This document shows, one piece after another, positions 1-6,584 of a DNA stretch of 9,555 nucleotides. Origin of the DNA: JBQCEE01 sp051960575 (GTDB taxonomy: Bacteria; Actinomycetota; Actinomycetes; Mycobacteriales; Jatrophihabitantaceae); the NCBI RefSeq assembly GCF_051960575.1, contig NZ_JBQCEE010000432.1:1-9555 (forward strand), read 5' to 3'. A model generated the notes under the pieces. That model did not search any database and was not told where the DNA came from. It worked only from the letters and a program-made list of their open reading frames with translations. Numbering within the stretch: the stretch's first letter is position 1; the number at the start of each line of letters is the position of its first letter. The translations under genes and the position numbers were made by a program.

Positions 1-21
1 TGGTCGGACCGGTGGAGCGGA

Positions 22-1551
22 CTAGTGGCCCGTCGCCCGGCGACGCAGCCAGAGCGTGCCGCCGGCGCCACCGGCGATCAGCACCAGACCGAGCCAGAGC
101 GGTGAGATGCCACCGTCGTCACCGGCCGGGCCGGCCTTGCCCGCGTCGACCTTGATCGGCGTGCCGGGGGTCGTCGTCGGCGGGGTGGTCGGCGGCGTGG
201 TCACCGGCGCCGCGGCGCTCGGGCCGACCGTCGCGGTGGCCAGGTTCAGCCGCACCAGCGGGTCGCCGGCAGCGAGCGGCGTCGCACCGCCAGCAGCGCT
301 CAGCAGGTCGATGCGCAGCGCCGTCTCCTGGAAGGTGCCGCCGGCCGTGGCCTGCAGGTTCGTGGTGATGTCGAGGACGCCGGACAGCGCGTCGGACAGC
401 GTCGTGAGCAGGCCGCCGAGCGCGCCGGTGACCTGACCGACGGCGTCCGTCAGCGCCTTGACCGCGCTCTTGAGGCCGGTGGTGAGTGTCCCGGTCGGGC
501 CGAGAATGGTGCTGAGCAGCCCGCTGACGTCCACCGTGGCGACGGTGATCTTGAGGCAGCCGGTCGTCTGGCTGCCGCTGCAGAACACGAGCAGGTCGGT
601 CGCGGTCTTGACCGCACCGTCGACAAGATTGCTGATCAGCTGCGGGATCTGGTTCGCGAGGGCGGTGCCGAGCTGCGCCAGCGGCTTCGTGTTCGGCGTG
701 GCGCAGAAGTCGAGACCCGCGGTGCCGAGCAGCTTGGCGAGGTCGACGTGCACCTTGCCGGTGGTGAGGTCGATCGAGATCGAGCCGTCGGGCGTCGAGA
801 CCTTCGTCAACTGGTCGGTGATCGAGGTGATCGTCGGGATGCCGCTGATGTCCAGCGTGCCGGCGGGCAGCGGCACCGGCAGACTCGCCTTCGCCGTGTT
901 GATGACGCCAATGAGCGTCGCTTCGAGCGTGTTCAGACCCGACAGCGCCGTGGTGACCTGGCCGACGATGCCGGCGATCGCCGGGCTGGTGAGGTCGAGC
1001 GTGAGGCCGGCGACCGTGCACGTTCCGGTCTGCGTGGCGGCAGGCAGCGCCGACTGCGCCGCCTTGGCGGTCACGGCGCCAAGGTTCAGCGAGAGCGACG
1101 CGAGGTCGTTGAGGGCACCCTTGGTCAGCGTGCCGAGGTCGAGCCCCAGGCCGGCGGTGCTGGCCGCACCCTGCGAGCTGCCGTTAGCCCGCGCCGTGAC
1201 CTTCTGCTCCACGAGGCCGCCGAGCGTGAGACCCGGCACGGCACTGGTGAGCGAGCCCTTGACCTGGCCGAGCGGCACGGTGAGCGCGTGGTTCAGCGCG
1301 CTGACGTCCGGGGTGACATCCTTCGAGACCGGCGCGCCGCCGTAGTTCTTGGCCTCGGTGCCGGCCGCCTGGGCGATCGTGTCGAGACTGGTGCCGGCGA
1401 TGGTGCCCGACAGGACGCGTCCGGAGGACTGTGACAGCGCGGTCCCGCCGGAATCCGCCGTGGCGGCCTGGGCCGGCGCAGCGGCAGCCACGAGCATCGC
1501 ACCGGCGGCGGTGGCGGAGAGCCCCACACGAAGGGCACCGCGAACGTTCAC
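22..1551 (-). CDS. Choice-of-anchor G family surface protein (secreted, membrane-tethered)
   Basis: A 509-residue exported protein. The N-terminus is a signal peptide: a short basic start (NVRGALR), a hydrophobic Ala-rich core, and a predicted AQA cleavage site near residue 29. The mature N-terminal part (SGTIAGTSLDTIAQAAG..., then LGLDLGTLTKGALNDLASLSLNLGAVTAKA) resembles actinobacterial choice-of-anchor G proteins. The body is low in charge, rich in Ala/Gly/Leu/Thr, and has only four cysteines, perhaps two disulfides. Residues about 449-465 are a Pro/Thr linker (TTPPTTPPTTTP), followed by a membrane helix at about 482-502 and a basic RRR tail. That is the layout of a wall-spanning anchor, but no LPXTG is present. 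The GTG at 1551 was chosen because GGAGAG lies just upstream; an ATG four codons earlier (1563) has no visible ribosome site. The molecular function is unknown; a cell-envelope role is inferred. The family call rests on recalled sequence patterns. Confidence 0.8.
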   Translation of the reverse strand: MNVRGALRVGLSATAAGAMLVAAAAPAQAATADSGGTALSQSSGRVLSGTIAGTSLDTIAQAAGTEAKNYGGAPVSKDVTPDVSALNHALTVPLGQVKGSLTSAVPGLTLGGLVEQKVTARANGSSQGAASTAGLGLDLGTLTKGALNDLASLSLNLGAVTAKAAQSALPAATQTGTCTVAGLTLDLTSPAIAGIVGQVTTALSGLNTLEATLIGVINTAKASLPVPLPAGTLDISGIPTITSITDQLTKVSTPDGSISIDLTTGKVHVDLAKLLGTAGLDFCATPNTKPLAQLGTALANQIPQLISNLVDGAVKTATDLLVFCSGSQTTGCLKITVATVDVSGLLSTILGPTGTLTTGLKSAVKALTDAVGQVTGALGGLLTTLSDALSGVLDITTNLQATAGGTFQETALRIDLLSAAGGATPLAAGDPLVRLNLATATVGPSAAAPVTTPPTTPPTTTPGTPIKVDAGKAGPAGDDGGISPLWLGLVLIAGGAGGTLWLRRRATGH

Positions 1552-1554
1552 TGA

Positions 1555-1560
1555 CTCTCC
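1555..1560 (-). promoter_or_regulatory. Ribosome binding site deciding the start of the surface-protein gene
   Basis: GGAGAG on the minus strand, followed by TCA and then GTG. It lies inside the longer reading of the ORF and only makes sense as the Shine-Dalgarno site for the GTG at 1551. Confidence 0.6.
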
Positions 1561-1563
1561 CAT

Positions 1564-1716
1564 GATCGTCGGCCCGGCTGATGACGCAGAGCGACCGAAA
1601 TCGTGATCTTGATGGACAGAACGTGGTCAGCCTAGAAGCAGGCGAAACGCGCCGCCATTCGGACAGAAGTTAACCACAATCCAACATCGGACGCCATCCG
1701 GCCCGACTGAAGGGCA
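1564..1716. other. Intergenic region between aspS and the surface-protein gene
   Basis: This stretch is somewhat richer in A/T than the flanking genes and should hold the aspS 3' end and the promoter of the surface-protein gene. On the minus strand there is a TAGGCT (1634-1629) that could be a -10 box, but no TTGACA-like hexamer lies at the right distance. I see no strong hairpin and no T-run that would mark a terminator. Confidence 0.35.
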
Positions 1717-3498
1717 TCACTCGGTCGAAGGCTCCGCCTCGTCCTCCGGCTTCGCGTCGACGCCCGCCTCCTTGCGCTGCTCCGGCGTGATCGGCGCGGG
1801 CGCGGCGGTGAGCGGGTCGTAACCGCCGCCGGTCTTCGGGAACGCGATGACCTCGCGGATCGACTCGCTGCCGCTGAGCAGCGCGACGATGCGGTCCCAG
1901 CCGAAGGCAAGGCCGCCGTGCGGTGGCGCGCCGTAGCTGAAGGCGTCGAGCAGGAAGCCGAACTTGCGCTGCGCCTCCTCGTCCGAGAGGCCCATGATGC
2001 GGAAGACGCGCTCCTGGACGTCGCGGCGGTGGATACGGATCGACCCGCCGCCGATCTCGTTGCCGTTGCAGACGATGTCGTAGGCATAGGCCAGCGCCGA
2101 GCCGGGGTCGGTGTCGAAGGTGTCGAGCGACTCCGGCTTCGGGGAGGTGAAGGCGTGGTGCACGGCCGTCCAGGCCCCCGCGCCCACCGCGACGTCGCCC
2201 GCGGCGACCGCCTGGGCGGCCGGCTCGAACAGCGGCGCGTCGACGATCCAGACGAACGACCAGGCCGACTCGTCGATGAGTCCGAGGCGACGGCCGATCT
2301 CGAGCCGGGTCGCGCCGAGCAGGCTGCGGGCCGACGCGGTCGGTCCGGCGGCGAAGAAGATGCAGTCACCGGGCTGCGCGCCGACGTGCTCGACGAGCCC
2401 CGCCCGCTCCGCGTCCGACAGGTTCTTGGCGACCGGCCCGCCGAGCTCGCCGTCGGGCTGCACGAGCACGTAGGCCAGGCCGCGGTGACCGCGCTGCTTG
2501 GCGAACTCCTGCCACGCGTCGAGCTGGCGGCGGGGCTGGTCGGCGCCTCCGGGCATGATGACCGCGCCGACGTGCTCGGCCTGGAAGACGCGGAACGGCG
2601 TGTTCTCGAAGTACGTCGTGCAGTCGACCAGCTCGACACCGAAGCGCAGGTCGGGCTTGTCGCTGCCGTAACGGGCCATCGCCTCGGCGTACGGCATGCG
2701 GGCGATCGGCGTGGCGATGTCGTAGCCGATCAGGGCCCAGAGCGACTTCAGCACGGCCTCGGCGACGGCGATGACGTCGTCCTGCTCGACGAAGCTCATC
2801 TCGAGGTCGAGCTGCGTGAACTCCGGCTGCCGGTCGGCGCGGAAGTCCTCGTCGCGGTAGCAGCGGGCGATCTGGAAGTACTTCTCCATGCCGGCGACCA
2901 TGAGCAGCTGCTTGAACAGCTGCGGGCTCTGCGGCAGCGCGTACCAGCTGCCCGGGCGCAGCCGCGCCGGCACCAGGAAGTCGCGCGCACCCTCGGGGGT
3001 GCTGCGGGTGAGCGTGGGCGTCTCGATCTCGACGAAGCCGAGGTCGTAGAGGGTCTCGCGGGCGGCGCGGTTGACCTTGCTGCGCAGGCGCAGCGCGTTC
3101 GCGGGCGCCGGGCGGCGCAGGTCGAGGTAGCGGTACTTGAGCCGGGCCTCCTCGCCCACCTCGCTGTGCTCGTCGACCTGGAACGGCAGCGGCGCGGCCT
3201 CGTTCAGGATCGTCAGCGTCTCGGCGACGACCTCGACCTCGCCGGTCGGGATGGCCGCGTTCACGTTGCCGGCCGGGCGCTGCCGCACCTCGCCGGTCAC
3301 CGCGACGACCCACTCGTTGCGCAGCGCGTGCGCCTCGGCGCTCTCGCGCAGCACCACCTGCACATGCCCGCTCGCGTCGCGCAGGTCGATGAACGTCACG
3401 CCGCCGTGATCACGCCGGGTGGCCACCCAGCCGGCGAGCGTGACGGTCTGGCCTGCGTCGGACGCGCGCAGCGTCCCTGCGTCGTGGGTGCGGATCAC
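1717..3498 (-). CDS. aspS: Aspartate--tRNA ligase, probably non-discriminating (Asp/Asn)
   Basis: A 593-residue class II aminoacyl-tRNA synthetase that charges tRNA with aspartate in the cytoplasm. The length and the insert between motifs 2 and 3 fit the bacterial type with a GAD domain. The OB-fold anticodon domain covers about 1-105 (AGWVATRRDHGG, FIDLRDASG). Motif 1 lies near 155-170 (VEIETPTLTRSTPEGARDFL), followed by QSPQLFKQ (190-197), motif 2 around 208-236 (FQIARCYRDEDFRADRQPEF) and motif 3 at 528-541 (GGLAFGWDRIVALL). The end has the usual AFPKTGGGYDPLT and an acidic tail. His31 and Gly77 occupy positions that in Pseudomonas-type enzymes mark non-discriminating AspRS, so tRNA-Asn is probably also mischarged and repaired by GatCAB; this is inference. 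The GTG at 3498 was chosen for its GGAAGGA site 8 nt upstream; an in-frame TTG at 3525 is less likely. The gene is colinear with hisS but separated from it by a nuclease cassette. Confidence 0.97.
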   Translation of the reverse strand: MIRTHDAGTLRASDAGQTVTLAGWVATRRDHGGVTFIDLRDASGHVQVVLRESAEAHALRNEWVVAVTGEVRQRPAGNVNAAIPTGEVEVVAETLTILNEAAPLPFQVDEHSEVGEEARLKYRYLDLRRPAPANALRLRSKVNRAARETLYDLGFVEIETPTLTRSTPEGARDFLVPARLRPGSWYALPQSPQLFKQLLMVAGMEKYFQIARCYRDEDFRADRQPEFTQLDLEMSFVEQDDVIAVAEAVLKSLWALIGYDIATPIARMPYAEAMARYGSDKPDLRFGVELVDCTTYFENTPFRVFQAEHVGAVIMPGGADQPRRQLDAWQEFAKQRGHRGLAYVLVQPDGELGGPVAKNLSDAERAGLVEHVGAQPGDCIFFAAGPTASARSLLGATRLEIGRRLGLIDESAWSFVWIVDAPLFEPAAQAVAAGDVAVGAGAWTAVHHAFTSPKPESLDTFDTDPGSALAYAYDIVCNGNEIGGGSIRIHRRDVQERVFRIMGLSDEEAQRKFGFLLDAFSYGAPPHGGLAFGWDRIVALLSGSESIREVIAFPKTGGGYDPLTAAPAPITPEQRKEAGVDAKPEDEAEPSTE

Positions 3499-3506
3499 GC
3501 GTCCGA

Positions 3507-3513
3507 TCCTTCC
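3507..3513 (-). promoter_or_regulatory. Ribosome binding site of aspS
   Basis: GGAAGGA on the minus strand, 8 nt before the GTG at 3498. It supports that start over the upstream TTG at 3525. A large palindrome begins 14 nt further upstream. Confidence 0.65.
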
Positions 3514-3527
3514 ATCCCGCCCCAACC

Positions 3528-3597
3528 GCCGAGTGGTGGGTTATCAGCCGAGTGGCGGGTCATATCCCGCCACTCGCGCCGGAACCCACCACTCGGC
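3528..3597. repeat. Left nested palindromic repeat block (four half-sites, F-F-R-R)
   Basis: The outer arms, 3528-3542 and 3583-3597, are a perfect 15-bp inverted repeat containing CGAGTGGTGGGTT. The inner arms, 3549-3559 and 3566-3576, are a perfect 11-bp inverted repeat (CGAGTGGCGGG) around a 6-nt loop (tcatat). Arms are separated by 6 nt on each side, so the whole could fold as one long hairpin with a symmetric internal loop. Like-oriented half-sites are 19 bp apart. The block sits in the leader of aspS, 30 nt before its GTG, and covers the last codons and stop of the nuclease gene. There is no T-run, so it is not a classical terminator. It is a diverged copy of the block at 4519-4586. Confidence 0.93.
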
Positions 3598-4459
3598 CGA
3601 GGTCGGCGATGGGACGGAACTCGTCGGCGGGACGGCGGCGCCAGAACGGGTCGCGCTCGTCGAGCAGGTGCCGGACATACGGAGCGATGCGCCACGGACG
3701 CTGGAACACCTGCACCGACCCGAACGTCACCAGCTTCCAGCCGTGCTCGTCCACATCGAGCCCGCGGGTGATGTCCTTCCGCAGCCGGTCAACCCCTGCG
3801 TGATCGGCGCCGTTGTACTCGAGTGCCAGCCGCGCGTGGGGGTACTGGGCGTCCGGCTCGGCCAACCAGCCGCCGTGAACGTCGTGGATCGCGACGTTCA
3901 CCTGTGGCCACGGCAGACCACCAATCACGAGATGACAGCGCAGATGACTCTCCGGACGGGACCGGGACCGCTCGTCCAGCAGGTCGAACGCCGCGCGTGC
4001 GCGGGTGACACCGCGCTGCCCCCGGGCGGCTCCCAGCGCGGCGATGAGCTGCTCCCGCCCGACGCCGCTGCGCAGCACGGAGTCACCGACCGCCACGAGG
4101 TCCTCGATCGCGAGGGTGGCACCGAGATCGACCCAGATCTTCTCCATCCTCAACACCGGCAGGCCGCCGACCTCGACCACGTCGCCCGGGCGCAGCCGCC
4201 GGCGTCGTACTCGGATCTCGGCCCGCTCGGAGTGCGCCAACTGGTTCGCCGCCGTCGACAGCCGCGAGACGGCGAACTCGGGACGTTCGTCAGGACGTGG
4301 CGACGGCACCCAGAGCCCGTGGGCCCGCGCCCCGGTGAGGCCACCGAGTGCGGTGCGTTCCGGCAGGACGTCCAGGTACGCGGCGCAGCGGTCGTCGATC
4401 GCCTCGACCGATGCAGCCGGACGGTGCAGTCCCCGACCGAGTCGCTCCAGTTCGGCCAT
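3560..4459 (-). CDS. DUF559 (Vsr-like) endonuclease-domain protein with AbiEi-like N-terminal region
   Basis: A 299-residue cytoplasmic protein. The C-terminal half (about 165-268) is a DUF559 domain, part of the Vsr-like PD-(D/E)XK nuclease group: RPES with Glu170, GLPWPQVNVAI, EPDAQYP with Asp203, LALEYNGADH with Glu214 and His220, then KDITRGLDVDEHGW. The residues expected for a metal-dependent nuclease centre are therefore present. The N-terminal half (TALGGLTGARAHGLWVP, LRPGDVVEVGGLPVLRMEKIWVDLG) resembles AbiEi-type or DUF559-associated regions. No partner toxin gene is nearby. Substrate and biological role are unknown. The ATG at 4459 has only a weak ribosome site; an in-frame TTG at 4483 is an alternative. 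Residues 289-299 and the TGA are encoded by the left palindrome, so the tail is probably not part of the fold. Confidence 0.85.
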   Translation of the reverse strand: MAELERLGRGLHRPAASVEAIDDRCAAYLDVLPERTALGGLTGARAHGLWVPSPRPDERPEFAVSRLSTAANQLAHSERAEIRVRRRRLRPGDVVEVGGLPVLRMEKIWVDLGATLAIEDLVAVGDSVLRSGVGREQLIAALGAARGQRGVTRARAAFDLLDERSRSRPESHLRCHLVIGGLPWPQVNVAIHDVHGGWLAEPDAQYPHARLALEYNGADHAGVDRLRKDITRGLDVDEHGWKLVTFGSVQVFQRPWRIAPYVRHLLDERDPFWRRRPADEFRPIADLGRVVGSGASGGI

Positions 4460-4518
4460 GGCGCCGGAGTCTGCCTCGTCCAAACGGCCCCGAGCCCGTC
4501 GTCCACAGACCGATCGAT

Positions 4519-4586
4519 CGAGTGGTGGGTTGTGCGGCGAGTGGTGACTCAGAACCCACCACTCGGGCCCGAACCCACCACTCGGC
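4519..4586. repeat. Right nested palindromic repeat block (four half-sites, F-F-R-R)
   Basis: Forward CGAGTGGTGGGTT at 4519-4531, a partial forward copy (CGAGTGGTG) at 4538-4546, and two reverse copies at 4553-4565 and 4572-4584. The outer pair gives a perfect 13-bp stem; the inner pair a 9-bp stem (4538-4546 with 4557-4565). Spacing matches the left block exactly: 19 bp between like half-sites, 28 bp for the inner palindrome, 66 bp in total. Because the two reverse copies are identical, the first forward arm could pair with either. The block begins 4 nt after the hisS stop (on the minus strand) and precedes the nuclease start by about 60 nt. There is no T-run on either side. Confidence 0.92.
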
Positions 4587-4590
4587 AGCT

Positions 4591-5922
4591 TCAGCCAGGA
4601 CCGAGGACGGTGGGGCGGAGGTCGTCGGCGGGGGGCGTCCAGGTCGCGGGGTCGGCGTCGACCTGCTCGCCGCTGCGGATGTCCTTCACCTGGTGCGAGC
4701 CGTCGGCAGAGGCAGGGAACCAGACGAACGGGATGCCGCGGCGCTCGGCGGCGCGGATCTGCTTGCCGAACTTCTGCGGGGACGCCGCCACCTCGGCCGC
4801 GATCCCCCGCCGGCGCAGCGCCTGGGCGATCGCGTCGGACTCGCCGCGCGTCTCCTCCGCGGCCAGCGCCACGAGCACCGCCGAGGGCACCGGGCGCGAC
4901 CCGCGCAGCACCCCCTGCTGCAGCAGCGGCATGAGCAGGCGGGTGACGCCGAGCGAGATGCCGACACCCGGGTACGTCGAGCGCCCGTCGGACGCGAGCG
5001 CGTCGTAGCGTCCGCCCGAGCAGACCGAGCCGAGCGACTCCCAGCCGGCCATGCGGGTCTCGAAGACGGTGCCGGTGTAGTAGTCGAGCCCGCGCGCGAT
5101 CCGCAGGTCGGCCTCGACGGTGACGCCCTCGATCGCCGCGCAGCCGGTGAGCACCGCGGCGAGCTCGTCGAGGCCCCGGTCGAGCAGCTCGTGCTCGACC
5201 CCGAGTGCGCGCACCTGCTCGACGAAGGAGGTGTCGGTGGCCCGGATGTTCGCGAGCGCGACGCACTGCGCCGACTGGCCCGGCGTCAGCCCGGCGTCGT
5301 CGACCAGCAGCCGCCCGATCACCTCGGCCGGCACCTTGTCGATCTTGTCGATGGTGCGCATGACGGCCGGGACGTCCGGGGCCCCGATGCCGCGGTAGAA
5401 GCCCTCGATGAGGCGCCGGTTGTTCACCTGCAGCCGCAGCGCCGGCAGGAACTCGAGGGACGCGAGCGCCTCGGCCATCACGCGGGCGACCTCGACGTCG
5501 TGGTGGAAGGGCAGCGTGTCCTTCGCGACGACGTCGATGTCGGCCTGGACGAACTCGCGGTACCGCCCGGCCTGCGGTCGCTCGCCGCGCCACACCTTCT
5601 GGATCTGGTAGCGCCGGAACGGGAACTCGAGGTGCCCGGCGTTGTCGAGCACGTACCGCGCGAACGGCACGGTGAGGTCGAAGTGCATGCCGAGTTCGGC
5701 GTCGTCCGAGTCGCTGTCGGCGTGCAGCCGGCGCAGGACGTACACCTCCTTGTCGATCTCGCCCTTGCGCAGCAACTGCTCGAGCGGCTCGATGGCGCGC
5801 GTCTCGAGCGGGGCGAAGCCGTGCAGTTCGAAGGTGCGGCGCAGCCGGTCGAGCACCTCGAGCTCGACGAAGCGCTCGGACGGCAGCAGTTCCGGGAAGC
5901 CGGAGAGGGAGGTGACGGGCAT
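4591..5922 (-). CDS. hisS: Histidine--tRNA ligase
   Basis: A 443-residue class II synthetase that charges tRNA-His in the cytoplasm. Seen in order: FDLTVPFARY (81-90), motif 2 (RRYQIQKVWRGERPQAGRYREF, about 103-124), the HisRS-specific ARGLDYYTGTVFE (276-288) with SGGRYD (302-307), and motif 3 around 316-332 (YPGVGISLGVTRLL). An anticodon-binding domain follows at about 347-425, including SPQKFGKQIRAAERRGIPFV. The substrate loop reads GRYREFVQADID rather than the GRYRQFHQ form of the classical E. coli-like enzyme, so it appears to belong to a different HisRS subgroup. The ATG overlaps the TGA of the upstream hydrolase gene by one base (TGATG), which suggests translational coupling. The C-terminus (RPTVLGPG) ends right beside a palindromic block. 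Confidence 0.96.
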   Translation of the reverse strand: MPVTSLSGFPELLPSERFVELEVLDRLRRTFELHGFAPLETRAIEPLEQLLRKGEIDKEVYVLRRLHADSDSDDAELGMHFDLTVPFARYVLDNAGHLEFPFRRYQIQKVWRGERPQAGRYREFVQADIDVVAKDTLPFHHDVEVARVMAEALASLEFLPALRLQVNNRRLIEGFYRGIGAPDVPAVMRTIDKIDKVPAEVIGRLLVDDAGLTPGQSAQCVALANIRATDTSFVEQVRALGVEHELLDRGLDELAAVLTGCAAIEGVTVEADLRIARGLDYYTGTVFETRMAGWESLGSVCSGGRYDALASDGRSTYPGVGISLGVTRLLMPLLQQGVLRGSRPVPSAVLVALAAEETRGESDAIAQALRRRGIAAEVAASPQKFGKQIRAAERRGIPFVWFPASADGSHQVKDIRSGEQVDADPATWTPPADDLRPTVLGPG

Positions 5923-6584
5923 CAGGTGAGTTCCAGGAGGAAGGGGTTCGAGCGGCGCTCGCGGCCGATGGTCGTGGACGGGCCGTGCCCCGGATGGAGC
6001 ACCGTGGCGTCCTCCATGGGCAGGACGACCCGGCGCAGCGAGTCCTCCATCGCGGCCATCGACCCGCCCGGCAGGTCGACGCGGCCGATGGAGCCGGCGA
6101 AGAGCAGGTCGCCGGTGAAGGTGACCGGTTCGTCATCGGTGACCAGGTCGAAGACCACCTCGCCCGGCGAGTGGCCCGGCGCGTGCCGCACGGACAGCTC
6201 GAGGCCGGCCAGCGCCAGCGCGGCGCCGTCGGTCAGCTCGCGCACGTCGTCGGGCTCGGCGAAGGTGAGCGAGCCGAACAGCGGGGTGCCCCTCGGCATG
6301 CCGATCCCCGACCACGGGTCGGCGAGTTGGGCGCGGTCGCCCGGGTGGATCCAGGCCGGCACGCCCTTGGCCTGGCACACGGGCAGCACCGAGAAGGTGT
6401 GGTCGAAGTGCCCGTGGGTGAGCAGCACGGCCACGGGGTGCAGGGCGTTCTGCTGCAGCACGTCGTCCAGCTGACCCTGCACGCCGATGCCCGGGTCGAT
6501 GACGATGCACTGCTCGCCCGGCCCCGGGGCGACGATCCAGCAGTTGGTGGCGGTGACGTCGGACGGGATGCCGGCGATGAACAC
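5922..6584 (-). CDS. Metallo-beta-lactamase-fold hydrolase (glyoxalase II-like)
   Basis: A cytoplasmic metal-dependent hydrolase of about 220 residues. The binuclear metal motif THGHFDH is complete (His57, His59, Asp61, His62), with further ligands His138 (APGHSPGE), Asp159 (TGDLLF) and His200 (HPGHGPST). GSIGRVDLPGG is typical of the glyoxalase II-like branch. The position beside hisS and relA matches Rv2581c of M. tuberculosis. The substrate is unproven; a thioester such as S-lactoylated thiol is a family-based guess. I prefer the GTG at 6584 because the protein then begins VFIAGIPSDVTATNC, as its relatives do, and AGG lies 9 nt upstream. An in-frame ATG at 6617 would add 11 residues. The last base of its stop is the first base of hisS. 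Confidence 0.88.
   Translation of the reverse strand: MFIAGIPSDVTATNCWIVAPGPGEQCIVIDPGIGVQGQLDDVLQQNALHPVAVLLTHGHFDHTFSVLPVCQAKGVPAWIHPGDRAQLADPWSGIGMPRGTPLFGSLTFAEPDDVRELTDGAALALAGLELSVRHAPGHSPGEVVFDLVTDDEPVTFTGDLLFAGSIGRVDLPGGSMAAMEDSLRRVVLPMEDATVLHPGHGPSTTIGRERRSNPFLLELT

Larger units (their letters stand above)
3528..4586 (-). mobile_element. Candidate nuclease cassette bounded by palindromic repeat blocks
   Basis: A unit of about 1.06 kb: one DUF559 nuclease gene with a 66-bp nested palindrome at each end. The two blocks are direct copies in the same orientation with identical internal spacing, and no sign of other genes lies between them. It sits precisely between hisS and aspS, which are translation genes in the same direction. 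No transposase, integrase or clear target-site duplication is visible (flanks ...CCCAACC and AGCTTCAG... do not match). Calling it mobile is inference from the layout. It might instead be a resident gene framed by a repeat family that is common in this genome. Confidence 0.35.

Noticed and set aside
161..207. A GC-rich tandem-like DNA repeat near the 3' end of the surface-protein gene
   Set aside because: It is the low-complexity codon pattern of the Pro/Thr linker, not a separate repeat element.
3499..3597. A T-box or other tRNA-sensing leader upstream of aspS
   Set aside because: I see no T-box consensus, and the structure is fully explained by the repeat block, which also occurs on the other side of the nuclease gene.
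3528..4586. A CRISPR array
   Set aside because: The repeats are paired palindromic half-sites with spacers of about 6 nt, in two blocks nearly 1 kb apart. There is no regular array of unique spacers.
3528..4586. A classical insertion sequence with terminal inverted repeats
   Set aside because: The end blocks are direct copies that are each internally palindromic, the gene is not a transposase, and I could not find a matching target-site duplication.
3560..6136. An 858-codon open frame on the minus strand spanning the nuclease, hisS and part of the hydrolase gene
   Set aside because: Only its last 299 codons look like a protein family. The rest is Arg/Ala-rich out-of-frame reading of hisS and the hydrolase, as is usual in high-GC DNA.
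6168..6180. A further copy of the GAGTGG repeat inside the hydrolase gene (GCGAGTGGCCCGG)
   Set aside because: It matches only the first 7 bases of the half-site and is explained by codons of the conserved GHSPGE metal-site loop.
1918..6474. Long plus-strand open frames (1918-3771, 3419-5008, 4348-6474) opposite aspS, the nuclease, hisS and the hydrolase
   Set aside because: They are antisense shadows of well-supported genes, with Arg/Ala/Val-rich, domain-free translations.
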